Below are positions 28,100 to 38,339 of a stretch of 64,000 nucleotides of DNA, piece by piece. Origin of the DNA: Bacteroidota bacterium (GTDB taxonomy: Bacteria; Bacteroidota; Bacteroidia; AKYH767-A; OLB10); contig JADJOA010000004.1 in the NCBI GenBank assembly GCA_016714005.1, positions 1 to 64,000 of the forward strand, in the 5' to 3' direction. Made by a program: the position numbers and the translations under genes. The notes under the pieces are model-generated. The model saw nothing but the letters and a program-made list of their open reading frames with translations, was not told the origin of the DNA and made no database searches. How positions within the stretch are numbered: the first letter of the stretch is position 1; every line of letters begins with the position of its first letter.

Positions 28100-28540
28100 C
28101 CTCACTCACCCCTTATCCCCTAAAGGGGGCAACGCACATTGTATTGTCATTTCAGAAGCATTAAGTAATCCTTTAAACCCATTCGAAAAGATTCCTCATT
28201 CCGCTTCGCTGCATTCGGAATGACAGTGCTAAAAAAATAAGTGAGGGAGAGGACGCAAAGCGCGTCCCTCTCCCTCACTTTCCCAACCAATGTTTACCTG
28301 TCATTCGAACAAGTGAGGAATCTCTTCTGAGTCCCCTCTCCCTCACTTTCCCAAAAAATGTTTACCTGTCATTCCGAACGAAGTGAGAATCTCTTTGCGC
28401 GTCCCGACACGCTCACCCCTTATCCGCCAAAGGCGGACAGCGCGCAATGTGGTAGTTATCATTTCAGATGCATTAAGGAAACTCTTTAAATACTCATTCA
28501 GTAGATTCCTCATTCCGCTTCGCTGCATTCGGAATGACAG
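28100..28540. repeat. Duplicated intergenic module (two ~125-bp copies plus a ~60-bp tandem duplication)
   Basis: The sequence from CTCACCCCTTATCC to TTCGGAATGACAG appears at about 28100-28225 and again at about 28412-28540, in the same orientation and clearly diverged in the middle. Each copy ends with CATTCCGCTTCGCTGCATTC. Between them the segment CTCTCCCTCACTTTCCCAA... to ...AATCTCT occurs twice (about 28266-28324 and 28335-28394). Each module contains small hairpins around CTTTAGGGGG/GGCGGAC-like stems. No gene is supported between 28088 and 28756. The ORFs that can be drawn here come from the repeats. Confidence 0.75.
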
Positions 28541-28641
28541 CTCACGTTCTCTCGACTTCGACTGACGTATAGCCAAAGCGTTGAGACGAGGATGCCCACT
28601 TAAATAGAGAACAAAAACTTAAAATGAATAAACCATTTTCG

Positions 28642-28672
28642 TTTCAACTTCACATGCCTTAGCTTCAGATGA
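28642..28672 (+). repeat. 31-bp direct repeat, left copy, flanking the SBBP-type gene
   Basis: CAACTTCACATGCCTTAGCT followed by TCAGATGA. The same sequence with about four differences recurs at 30515-30545, on the other side of the 28757-30483 gene and in the same orientation. Confidence 0.55.
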
Positions 28673-28756
28673 GGTCGAGAGGGGTACGAAATGGGCATGC
28701 ACAATTGGGATTGCGTCCTCTAATAATGTATTTTTGTATGAAATAGAAGGACTACT

Positions 28757-30483
28757 ATGAGAAAGCATTTGGTTGCTTTTATTCTTTTGGTTTTAATTAT
28801 AGACAATAATTTTTTATTAGCGCAAACCCCTTTATGGCAGTGGGCAAGAAGTATTACCTCTAACAATCCTGTTAGAGCAAACGCAATTGCTGTAGACAAA
28901 TGGGGCAATACCTATACTACTGGTACTTTTTTGTACATGGCGGATTTTGATTTCGGTTTAGGAGTATGCAGTTTAACAGCCACCGCTCCCTATGATATTT
29001 ACATAAATAAAACAGATAGTGCAGGAAATTTTGTTTGGGCTAAACATTTTGGCGGATGGGGTTTTTATGATTCTGGCCATGCGATTGCTGTGGATGATTT
29101 TGGAAATGTCTATTCTTCCGGCAGTTTTGGAGTAATGGCTGATTTTAATCCTGATCCTGATTCTTTAAAAACATATTATTTAATGGCCGGTAGCTCTCAA
29201 AACACTCACGGATCAGTATACATTTCTAAGTTGGACAGCGCAGGAAACTTTGTATGGGCTAAGGCCATGCAAAGTTCCAGCAGTGCAACTGCAACTACAA
29301 TGTGCATGGATAACAATGCAAATGTTTACATAGCAGGTAATTTTTCGAATTTATTGGACTTAAATCCTGACTCAAACATAACAGATACGACACGGGCTTT
29401 AGGAGGCTTCGATATTTTTGTGACAAAATTAGATAGTGCAGGAAATACGCTTTGGTCGAAAACCATTGGAGGGCCATATGACGATGTTAGTTTTGGAATT
29501 TCGGTTGATAAAGCAACTGAGCAAGTTTATTTTACAGGCCGCTCGGGAGCATACCTTGATTTTGATCCTGATACAGGCACTGCTATTCTTTCAAATTATA
29601 TGGGATGGCAAGGTTTTGTTTGCACATGGGATTCTTCGGGTAATTATGATTGGGCAAAGCCTATAGTCGGCTATTTGGCTCATAGTATAGACTTTGATGC
29701 TACCGCATCAGGAAATGTTTACGTTGCAGGAGCATTTTCGGACAGCACTGATTTTAATCCCGATACCAATGCAGTATTTAGTTTAACATCTGCAGGGAGT
29801 ACAGACATTGCAGTTCTTAAATTAACAAGTGCAGGCAATTTTGTCTGGGCAAAACGGCTGGGAGGTAAATCAAATGATGATAATGATGATATGGTTCTTG
29901 ATCCTGCAGGCAATGTTTATATAATAGGCACCTACAGGGATACAGCCGATTTTGACCCTGATACATCAGCGAGTTTTAATCTTTTTCCAAGCTCTTATTT
30001 GTGGGATTTATATGTAACAAAACTTAATGCCAATGGAAATTTTGTGTGGGCTAAATCAATGAATGGTGCTGGTTACGATTCTGGTACCGGTATTGACCTT
30101 GATTCATCCGGTGCAATATATGTAACCGGATATTTTGGGCCTACCTTATCTTTAGATACCATCATTTTACAGAACGGTTCCTTTAACGATGAGGATATTT
30201 TCATCGCAAAACTGATCAATAACACACTCACCGGTACTGAGGAAATACCAAATACAAATAAAATTATTTGTTATCCTAATCCGTTTGCAGAAGAACTACA
30301 TCTTTCTGTCCTAAAATCACCTTTTGTACTAAGCCTCTATGATGTTTTTGGTCGGGAAGTTTTAAAGAAAAAGTAACCAACAAGGGCATTGTACTAAACA
30401 CTGCAAACCTTGCGAAAGGAATTTACTTCATCGAAACCCAAACCGAAAAAGAAAAAACGGTTCGCAAGGTGGTTAAACAGTAA
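28757..30483 (+). CDS. Secreted SBBP-repeat protein with T9SS sorting domain, one late frameshift
   Basis: 539 intact codons plus about 36 more in the next frame (change near 30365, an A-rich run), giving about 575 residues that end ETQTEKEKTVRKVVKQ at 30483. Signal peptide VAFILLVLIIDNNFLLAQ. About eight repeats of ~60 residues follow, each with a 'GNVY-AG-F---DFNPD' and 'DIFVTKLDSAGNTLWSKTIGG' signature. The C-terminal domain is CYPNPFAEELHLSVLK ... LANLAKGIYFIETQ-type T9SS type A. It is a surface or secreted protein of unknown function, a paralogue of 19649-21365. Short direct repeats flank it on both sides. Confidence 0.8.
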
Positions 30484-30514
30484 GCAAGTGCATTTTTTCT
30501 CCCTCTGCCACTCG

Positions 30515-30545
30515 TCTCAACTTCAAATGACTTAGCTTCAGATGA
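30515..30545 (+). repeat. 31-bp direct repeat, right copy, flanking the SBBP-type gene
   Basis: CAACTTCAAATGACTTAGCT followed by TCAGATGA, matching 28642-28672 with about four differences. Confidence 0.55.
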
Positions 30546-30854
30546 CCAGAAAGGGTCTGGGGTAAAATGATAATCATTAATTTTTTCCACTCACCCCAAA
30601 AAACCACCGTTTATTTAATTTATTAACCTTTTATTTAAAAAACCGACCGCTCACACAAAAACTTAACCGTTTACACAAAAAACCAACCGCTTATTTAAAA
30701 AAAGTGCACCTCAGTAAGTCCTGCTTTTATACATACACTTTGGAATAGTTCATGCCGTTAATATGGCATGTTACAACAGCAACACATTAAATACAACATG
30801 TTAGCGCTTACAGCGGAAAAGCATAGCGCCACTTCCGCTGAGCATGGATGGAAT

Positions 30855-31105
30855 GCCGCTGTACTAATTAAGAATGTCGCTGTTGCAGTTTGTACTTCCG
30901 CTGTACTAATTAAGAATGCCGCTGTTGCAGTTTGTACTTCCGCTGTACTAATTAAGTATGTCGCGGTAGCAGTTTGTACTTCCGCTGTACTAATTAAGAA
31001 TGTTGCAGTAGCAGTTTGTACTTCCGCTGTATCAATTAAGAATGCCGCGGTAGCAGTTTGTACTTCCGCTCTATCAATTAAGAATGCCGCTTTCGCAGGT
31101 TGCAC
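30855..31105. repeat. 42-bp tandem repeat, six full copies
   Basis: Units begin near 30855, 30896, 30938, 30980, 31022 and 31064, and the first bases of a seventh follow. The consensus starts TTCCGCTGTACTAATTAAGA and ends GCAGTTTGTAC. Copies differ by a few substitutions and no indels, so the 42-base period is kept exactly. The length is a multiple of three and both strands stay open: a 14-residue repeat (A-V-L-I-K-N-V-A-V-A-V-C-T-S) on plus (30768-31139) and another on minus (30758-31129). No signal peptide or known domain supports either frame as a gene. Upstream, 30590-30710 holds short ACCGYTTA/TTTAAAAAA-type repeats. Confidence 0.9.
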
Positions 31106-31181
31106 TTCCGCTATCACCCCATTAACCATTAATCATTAATCATACAATTCACATTCATTAACAATTTTAAAATCTATTATC

Positions 31182-31814
31182 ATGGCTAAAAATCCCAAAA
31201 GACCACTTGCAGTCTTTCTACTTAGCAAGTACAGGAGAATAGGCAGCTTTATTCTCCGCATGAGAACCATCGTTCTCAACATCACAAACAATGCTGCCAT
31301 TTTTGTTACGCCCTCGCCAGCGCTTGTTGATGTTACCAAAAACATTGACGACCTTGAAGAAGCCGAAGCCATTGCCGGCACACGCGTGGCAGGCAGTGTT
31401 GCCACCCGCGACCTTGCCTATGCCACCGTGCTGGAAGACACCACATGGCTTGCAGGCTTACGTGCAAACGCTTGCCGACAACTCCCCGATGAAGAGACAG
31501 CCATCAGCATTATTGAATCATCGGGTTTTGATTTGCGCAACCACGGTGTGCGCGTAAAAGCACCGCTCAGTGCTACACCCGGCACCGAAAGCCAAACCAT
31601 TAACTTAGTGGCAAAGGCTGTGGACAAACGCGCCAGCTACCAGTGGCAACACAGCGCTGATGGCATTGTATGGCACGACTTGCCCGTAACCCTGCAGGCA
31701 AAAACCATTGCAGGTGGTTTTACACCCACACAAAAAGTGTTCTTCCGTGTGCGCGGCATTATTAAAGATGCCACCCTGCCCTGGACACCTACGGTAAGCG
31801 TTATTATACAGTAA
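31182..31814 (+). CDS. Conserved hypothetical protein
   Basis: A 210-residue intact frame. The N-terminus MAKNPKRPLAVFLLSKYRR is basic. The middle is rich in Ala/Thr (EAEAIAGTRVAGSVATRDLA). The C-terminal half looks like a beta-sandwich (YQWQHSADGIVWHDLPVTLQ, FFRVRGIIKDATLPWTPTVS), similar to Ig/FN3-like modules. There is no signal peptide. A terminator hairpin follows at 31841. The GC content and Ala richness differ from the neighbouring AT-rich genes, which may mean transfer. The function is unknown. Confidence 0.65.
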   Translation: MAKNPKRPLAVFLLSKYRRIGSFILRMRTIVLNITNNAAIFVTPSPALVDVTKNIDDLEEAEAIAGTRVAGSVATRDLAYATVLEDTTWLAGLRANACRQLPDEETAISIIESSGFDLRNHGVRVKAPLSATPGTESQTINLVAKAVDKRASYQWQHSADGIVWHDLPVTLQAKTIAGGFTPTQKVFFRVRGIIKDATLPWTPTVSVIIQ

Positions 31815-31840
31815 AAGTTAGCTGTTGCCATTTTTTAGCT

Positions 31841-31868
31841 GCCTCTCCTTTGGAGGGGTGGCTTTTTT
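31841..31868 (+). terminator. Rho-independent terminator
   Basis: GCCTCTCC, a TTT loop and GGAGGGGTGGC form an imperfect GC-rich stem followed by seven Ts. It lies 27 bases after the stop of the hypothetical gene at 31182-31814. The next 285 bases (to 32155) contain nothing I can identify. Confidence 0.6.
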
Positions 31869-32155
31869 TCTTTTTAGCTATTGATATTAATTGAAAAAAG
31901 AACTGTGACTATAAGAGTCCATATAGTTTATATATAGAGAATTTAAATTGGGGCAAAAGGACTGAAAGGATAAATAATTCAAAATGTATATTTGGCAACC
32001 AACTGTCAAACAAGAAAAGGAGCTAAGATTAAAGGAAAGTTTTACTCAATAATTTTTGAAATACCAGATTATAAGAAATGGAAAAAACATTTAAATAAAA
32101 CTGTTTTTTGAAAACATAACTTTTAAACAACTAACAAGAATAAATCATTCAAAAC

Positions 32156-34438
32156 ATGGCTTTGGAAATAGAAATAAAAGGTAACAAAATCAAAGTACCC
32201 CTAAAGGGTGACAATGTTTGGTTGGTAGTAAAGCCAGAAGAAATTGTAAGGCAAAAATATATCTGCCGGCTTGTGAATACTTATGGCTTTTCCTTAGAGC
32301 AAATGGAACAGGAAGTATTGGTAAAGTAATACAAAGCGCGGAACAGGCGGAGCGAGAGCAGATATTATTGTTTACAAAAAATGCGGTGGATAAGAAGAAA
32401 AGAAAAATGCTGTAATCATTGTTGAGTGCAAAGCTGATAATATCACTATCCAGGTTGAAGATTATTTCCAAGGGGCAAACTATGCTGCGATGTGTGGTGC
32501 TGATTTTTTTGTTACCACCAATGAAAAAGAAACCAAAATATTTAAAGTTGTCAAAGGCGAAATACCAAAACGTCTTGATGAAGTAGTGAACATCCCTGAT
32601 GCAAAAATTATAGATGACGAGAAAAAGATTAATGAGTTATTAAAACAAACAAAAGCATTTACAAGAGACGAATTTTCTAAACTGCTTTTCAAATGTCACA
32701 ATATCATTCGTAACAATGATAAGCTGTCACCAGAGGCAGCATTTGATGAAATCAGTAAAATTCTTTTTATTAAAATAAGGTACGAAAGAACAAACTCTGA
32801 GTACCAAATATTTTCTAAAGAAGCATTTAAAGCTGATAAAGCCAGTTACGAAAAGTATAAACCCAAAGATGGTAAAGACTTCTACCAGTTTTTATTTGAG
32901 CAAACGAAAGAAGATTTTAGAGATGATGATTTGTTTGAACCAAACGAAATTATTCGCATCAGGAAAACAGTTTTGAAGCTATAGTAGAAGAATTAGAAAT
33001 TTATAATTTATCTACAACAAGTGATGATGTAAAAGGAATTGCCTTCGAGCAATTCTTAGGAAAAAACTTTCAGAGGTGAATTAGGGCAATTCTTTACTCC
33101 TCGCACCATTGTTGATTTTATGGTTGAAGTGTTGGACCCACAGGAAGGTGAAGTTATTTGTGACCCTTGTTGTGGTTCGGGTGGTTTTTTAATTAAAGCA
33201 TTTGAATATGTAAGAGCTAAAATTGAAAATGAAATTCACCTTGCTAAAGAAAGGATTAAGAAAGACTACTACAATGCAGATTATGAAAAACTCACAGAGA
33301 AGAAAAGAGAAGCGATTGATGAAACCGTAAACGATTTGTTTCACAAGCTAAACGCAGAGTTAGACATAAATAATTCAAAGAGCAGAATAAGAGCACTTAG
33401 TTTCGATTGCATTTTTTGGTACAGACGCTAATCCAAGAATGAGCCGCACAGCAAAAATGAATATGATAATGCACGGTGATGGTCATGGTGGAGTTCATCA
33501 CAATGATGGATTATTGAATGTAAACGGAATATTTGAAAACCGTTTTGATTTGATTCTAACTAATCCTCCTTTTGGTAGCAGAGTGGAGAAAAGTCTAAAA
33601 ATTACGGAGGCTGATAAGTACACAAACACAGAACGCATCAGGCGTTATCAAAAAGATATGGTAAACTTATGATGAAGCACTGAAACAAGTTAATGACAAC
33701 ATTGGAAAATCGCTGCTTGACCTGTATGATACAGGCAGTATGAGTACCCTCACTGAAGTATTATTTATTGAACGCTGTTTGAATTTATTGAAGCCGGGAG
33801 GTAGAATGGGAATCGTTTTGCCTGAAGGAGTGCTCAACAATATTAATCTTCAAAAAATCAGAGAGTTTGTTGAGAGTAAAGCAAAAATTTTATTTATCAC
33901 TTCAATTCCACAGGATGTATTTATAGCAAGCGGAGCAACTGTTAAACCAAGTTTGGTATTCTTTAAAAAATTTACCGAAGAAGAAACAAATAAATGGAGT
34001 GCTGTTGCCAACAAAGCAGAAAAAGAAGTTTCAAAAAAATACCAGAAAGAATTAAAAGGAATACAGAATAAATTAGAATTGAAAGGAAAGCAAGCACCGG
34101 ATGCAGAAGAAAAAAAACAATTACGTATTGAGCTTCGGTTAATTGAAGAAAAAATGATTGCTGAAACTAAAGCATTGATTAAAATTAATTTCAAATACTC
34201 TATTCCAATTGCCGAGGTTGAAAAAGCGGGAATCAGCAGCACGGGCAGTAAAATTGAAAATGAATTAGAACCACTTGCGAAAGAATTTAAAAGCTATCGC
34301 AACCAAAATCAGTTGTGGACCAATAAATATAGAAGGGTGAAGTATGAAATATTGGAAGATGATAAAATTTACCGTATTCCGATTGCAGATGATAATAACA
34401 CTGTTTCAGAACCGGAAATATTTTATGGAAAAAATTAA
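32156..34438 (+). CDS. N6-adenine DNA methylase (HsdM type) with N-terminal HsdR_N/PD-(D/E)XK-like domain, several frameshifts
   Basis: About 760 residues from MALEIEIKGNKIKVPLKGDN, with frame changes near 32330, 32400, 32970, 33075, 33410 and 33670. The N-terminal domain has the layout of a PD-(D/E)XK nuclease: an acidic residue in GGARADIIVYK and VIIVECKAD, as in HsdR N-termini. The methylase part has FFTPRTIVDFMVEVLDP, motif I DPCCGSGGFLIKAFEY, motif IV LTNPPFGSR and LKPGGRMGIVLPEGVL. Nuclease and methylase in one chain, followed by HsdS, points to a type I-like or type IIG-like restriction-modification system. No separate HsdR is seen. Confidence 0.82.
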
Positions 34439-34447
34439 TTGACCAGG

Positions 34448-35792
34448 ATGCCTGAAGCAAAAACATTTATAAAATTTATTGAACTGCCTCAATTATTTAA
34501 TTGGAGTGTGCAAGGTTTGCTTTAATCTAAATTCAGTTATTCAAAAAATTATGAGTTTGCAAAAATTGGCGACTTCCTTTTAAAGAGTAGGGAGATTGTG
34601 CTTATTGATGATGAACAAGTTTACAGTAGAGTTACCGTTCGTATTAACAACAACGGTGTTCTGCTTCGGGATACAGAAAAGGGAATAAACATTGGAACTA
34701 AAAAACAATATCTCGCAAAAGCTGGACAATTTATTGTTTCAAAATTGATGCGCGAAACGGAGCCTTTGGAATTATTCCAAATGAATTGGAAGGGGCAATT
34801 GTAACAAATGACTTTCCATTATTCAATGTAAATACAAAAAAAAATGCCTCAATTTCTTTTACTCATTACAACTACAAAGCAGTTTATAAAGTTTGCTCAA
34901 AGTTGTAGCAGTGGCACAACCAATAGGCAGCGTATGGACATTGATTTGTTTTTGGAACAAAAATACCATTGCCTTCAATAACTGAGCAGGAAAATATTCT
35001 GAAAGAATATAATGGTAAAATAAGCAAGCTTCGCTTCTTAAATCACAATCTGATAATCTTGAAACTGAAATTGAAAAATATTTTTGGCGCAACTTGGCTT
35101 GCCTCACTTTCAATTGAAGCAAAAAACAAAGGGACTACTAATAGTCAAATTTGATGAGTTAGACCGATGGATTTTTTTTCAACAGATTTTCGAATTGCAA
35201 ATGCATTATTGAAATCAAAATACCCAATAGAAACAATTGGTTCCACGTACAAGATTGCTAAGCGGAATTGGGATAAGAGAAACGAAAAGGCAAAAATTTT
35301 CAAGTATATTGAAATTGGAGCCATTGACCCCATTGAGGGAATATTGGAAGCAAAAGAATTGCCGGTTGCACAAGCGCCAAGTAGAGCAACCCAAAAAATA
35401 AAGGCAAACGATTTAATAATTGGTACTACCAGACCCTATCTAAAAAAGTTTGCGATTGTCAATCGCAATATCATGACAATATTTGCTCATCTGGCTTTGC
35501 GGTTTTCGAACCTGCAACTGGTTATTACCTGCCATTTCTAATGCAGTTTCTAAAATGCAGTTATGGAGTAGAGCAACTCAAAAATAAAATGACTGGAGGT
35601 TTATATCCTGCAATTACTGAAGGTGAATTAAAACAAGTAAAACTTCCATTTCCAAAAGTTAGTGAACAAAAATTAATTATGGAAAAAGTAAAGTTAAAGG
35701 AGAATGATATTTTAAAAAATAAGATTGAAGCACACAAAGTTTTAGCGAGGGCACAAACTGAATTTGAAAAAGCAATATTTGACCACTCATGA
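34448..35792 (+). CDS. Type I restriction specificity subunit (HsdS-like), frameshifted
   Basis: About 448 residues in several adjacent frames. It has two target-recognition domains: TRD1 contains YSRVTVRINNNGVLLRDTEK, LAKAGQFIVSK and RNGAFGIIPNELEGAIVTND; TRD2 contains YIEIGAIDPIEGILEAKELP, SRATQKIKANDLIIGTTRPY and MTGGLYPAITEGELKQVKLP. Each is followed by a conserved spacer helix (LPSITEQENILKEYNGKISK; PKVSEQKLIMEKVKLKENDI). It would direct the methylase to a bipartite site. It follows the methylase by ten bases and overlaps the next gene by four bases (ATGA), which couples the ATPase to this operon. Confidence 0.78.
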
Positions 35793-37244
35793 AGATTAAA
35801 GAATTACTATAAAGAACTACAAAATCTTGATGCTCGATTTAATTCACAAGTCGGACCTTATTGCATTTATCAGGTAATAACGGAAGTGGAAAAGTAATTT
35901 ACTTGAAGCGCTCAGCCATATTTTCCACAGCCTTTATAAGCCATCTTATAAAGTTGATTTCGATTACACATTGGAATATATCACTTCAAAAAATAACACT
36001 GTCCGGATTGAAAAGAAAGGTACACAAAGGAATTTTTTTGTTAATGCAGGAGACATGCTTGACGTAAGCAATTACTTACCTCAAAAGGTAATTGCAATTT
36101 ACAGCGGTGAGGAGGATAGATTATTTGAAGAATGTTATGGCCCCTTCTATCTTGAATTTGTAAGAAATATTAATAAGGCACAAGCGCAGGGCGCAGATTA
36201 TTCTAATCTACCGAAGATGCTTTTCTTAATAAATTCTATTGGCATCTTTCATTGTTAAGCCTTTTAGTTTCTAATTCAGAAAGCAATAAAAAGTTTGTAA
36301 AAGGCTCCAAAATTGATACAGTTGAAAAGATTAAAATTGATTTTCTTAAAAAGAATTATGAGAACTACAATGACAATCTTGCTTTGAATTTCATCAAGGA
36401 TATTGATACAAAGAGTGAATACAAGTTAGATGAATTTAAAAAACTGATTGAAAGCAAAGGTTATGTAGCTGATGATTTATACAAATACCTCTACCTTGCC
36501 TACACCCCCAAAAACTCAAAAATAATTGAAGACATTTCTATCAAGTTCAATACTAATCTAACCATTACCGGTTTAAGCGAAGGAGAAAAGAAATTGCTGC
36601 TGAGAAAAGCTGCTTTGGAGTTGCCGGGCAAGAAGACAGCCTTTTTTATTTTAGACGGACCTGATGCACATGTGCATCTGAACAATAAGGAACAAATTAT
36701 TAAATCCTTTGAGCCATATAAAAGCAACAGGCAAATCGTAATTACTACTCATTCACCAACCATCACCCGGGCAATTCAGGATGAAAACGTGTACATGCTG
36801 ATTGGAGGAAAAATTGAAGATAGAAACAGGCAGGAAATAATTGAAGAAATTACAGGTGAGTTTTGGAATAAGCATCAGCAGAACAGTTTTCTTGCTGCCA
36901 AAAAACCAATAATGTTATTAGTAGAAGGCAAACATGATAAGGAGCATATCAATCTTGCCTTTTACAAACTGAAAGACGAGTACCCGGAATTGAGCTTTGA
37001 TATTTTCTACATGAACTCAGCTTGCAATATTCCCCCGATGATGTTAGGATTGCGTACAGCGGAAATTGAGTACAATAAACTATGCATTGGTATTTTTGAT
37101 GTAGATGCTACAGGTAACAAAGAGTTAAGTCATACAGACTGTCAATTTCCAAATACACAAAATAAAAAACGGCATGAGTTAGGATTTTACGCTACAGGTT
37201 ATCCAAAACATGCAACCCATAGGAGTGAATTTTTTTCACAGTAG
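35789..37244 (+). CDS. OLD-like AAA ATPase/TOPRIM protein, frameshifted, 3' end cut by a repeat element
   Basis: It starts at the ATG overlapping the HsdS stop. Motifs in order: Walker A LSGNNGSGKV(S) near 35870, then SGEEDRLFEECYGPFYLEF, the ABC-type signature TGLSEGEKKLLLRKAALEL, Walker B AFFILDGPDAHVH, and the switch VITTHSPTITRAI. After that come a TOPRIM-like start MLLVEGKHDKEH and IGIFDVDATG. Frame changes occur near 35815, 35900, 36240 and 37220. The other frame continues EFYNTQHLLEAYQDGLNS straight into the inverted-repeat element at 37309, so the natural C-terminus is lost. OLD-family proteins with TOPRIM are nucleases in anti-phage systems. Here it seems to be a third component of the restriction operon. 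Confidence 0.75.
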
Positions 37245-37308
37245 AGAATTTTACAACACACAGCATTTATTAGAGGCTTACCAAGATGGATTGAACTCAA
37301 TTGCTGCA

Positions 37309-37535
37309 CCGCAGGCGCGAGGCTGTGCCTCGTTGCCTTTCTATCTGATCGGCTTGCAGCCGAAATTAAAATTCCGAAATATTTAAAATTAGTCAACTTA
37401 TTTGAAGCACTATCGCATACTTAAAACAACCGTGGAATATTTTATACCTTTCGCTCATCAGGGCTAATTAAATTCTTTTATTTGCTACAAGCAAAAATAA
37501 TAACAAGGCAACGAGGCACAGCCTCGCGCCTGCGG
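37309..37535. repeat. 227-bp MITE-like element, copy 1
   Basis: The 29-bp terminal inverted repeats are perfect: CCGCAGGCGCGAGGCTGTGC... on the left and the exact complement ...GCACAGCCTCGCGCCTGCGG on the right. Each arm holds its own small palindrome (GAGGC-TGT-GCCTC). The interior is AT-rich and non-coding. It lies at the broken end of the OLD-like gene and next to an IS3 remnant. No clear target duplication is seen. Other copies are at 39100 and 43607. Confidence 0.85.
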
Positions 37536-37540
37536 GGAGT

Positions 37541-37975
37541 TTTTGTGTTAATGTGCTGGTTGCAAATCCACGCCTGCCATCATGCGGCTGGTAATAGAAG
37601 TTGCTTCGGGGCAACATGATCCATGTGCAGAGTTCGCTCACGGTGGCCTTTCCTGATACAGTTTTACCATAGTTATTTTATCCGGGGTCCGATAGGAGTT
37701 TTTTTTAAAAGCTCGCCTTGCACTTCTATTTGCAGGGCTTGTTTGGCCACTATTTTTTTAGCCGCTCGTTTTCTTCTTCTAACTGGCGCACCTGCGGATC
37801 TACTCGCTTGTGTTGATTGTGTAAACCGGCTACTCCGTTTGCTAAGTATTTTTGCGCCATCGGTCGTATAGCGATGGCGCTATGTTGTACTGCGTTGGGT
37901 GACTGTGTGTCCTTCGCGTTTGCCTTCTTCTAAGATTGCAAGCCTGTCTTCAGGTGAATTTTCTTTGTTTCCCAT
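37541..37975 (-). pseudogene. IS3-family transposase remnant (orfA and start of orfB)
   Basis: From ATG 37975: MGNKENSPEDRLAILEEGKR, then in other frames YNIAPSLYDRWRKKYLANGV, QVRQLEEENERLKKIVAKQA and LQIEVQGELLKKTPIGP. This is the HTH plus leucine-zipper layout of IS3 OrfA. Beyond 37680 come VSELCTWIMLPRSNFYYQPH and DGRRG, the N-terminus of OrfB. The sequence stops at the MITE-like element (37309-37535), so the catalytic DDE part is gone. Several frameshifts are present and no terminal repeats are seen. Confidence 0.72.
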
Positions 37976-38157
37976 TTTGCTGTAAAGCTATTTAAACTGT
38001 TTTGACCTAATTTGTTTTCCAATTTCTGTCGCTTTACAGGGGTTAATACACATTACGACACAAATAACAATGGTAAACACGACAAGACAGACAAAATGAA
38101 ATTGGAATTTTTGATTTAAAAACATTGAAACTAATAAGTAAAATATAAAAGCCGAAC

Positions 38158-38289
38158 GCCCAACAAGGTATTGCCAAAAGCGGGGCTGAAGTGCTAAATC
38201 GAACATTTGTGCATTTTATGTATCTTTGTGCTAGATTGAACATTTGTGCCATTAAAACCCCGCCTTCGGCAATACCCAAAACGTTAGCA
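38158..38289. other. attC-like palindromic site (integron-cassette type)
   Basis: The left box GCCCAAC and the right box GTTAGCA bound a long stem: GGTATTGCCAAAAGCGGGG pairs with CCCCGCCTTCGGCAATACC with two mismatches. The loop holds a direct repeat (GCTAAATCGAACATTTGTGC, then GCTAGATTGAACATTTGTGC). The right-hand sequence AACGTTAGCAGTCAG recurs at 38632, 352 bases away, bracketing one small gene, as a gene cassette would. The right box departs from the strict GTTRRRY consensus, so this is tentative. No integrase is in the window. Confidence 0.42.
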
Positions 38290-38339
38290 GTCAGGCAACT
38301 TAAACTAAAAATACAAGGAGAAATTTTAATTCCAATTTT

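Noticed and set aside
30855..31105. Considered as a CRISPR array
   Set aside because: The 42-bp units are joined directly with no unique spacers, there are no cas genes, and the period is a multiple of three in a tandem repeat.
30758..31129. Minus-strand ORF over the 42-bp repeats as a protein gene
   Set aside because: It is open only because the repeat unit has no stops; no start context, signal or domain supports it more than the plus-strand frame.
35861..36067. Separate 68-codon ORF after HsdS
   Set aside because: It carries the ATPase P-loop in a frame that is part of the larger OLD-like gene split by frameshifts.
38043..38279. Minus-strand ORFs of 72-78 codons near the cassette site
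   Set aside because: They run through the palindromic site and its repeat and have no support; the plus-strand small gene at 38340 explains the unit.
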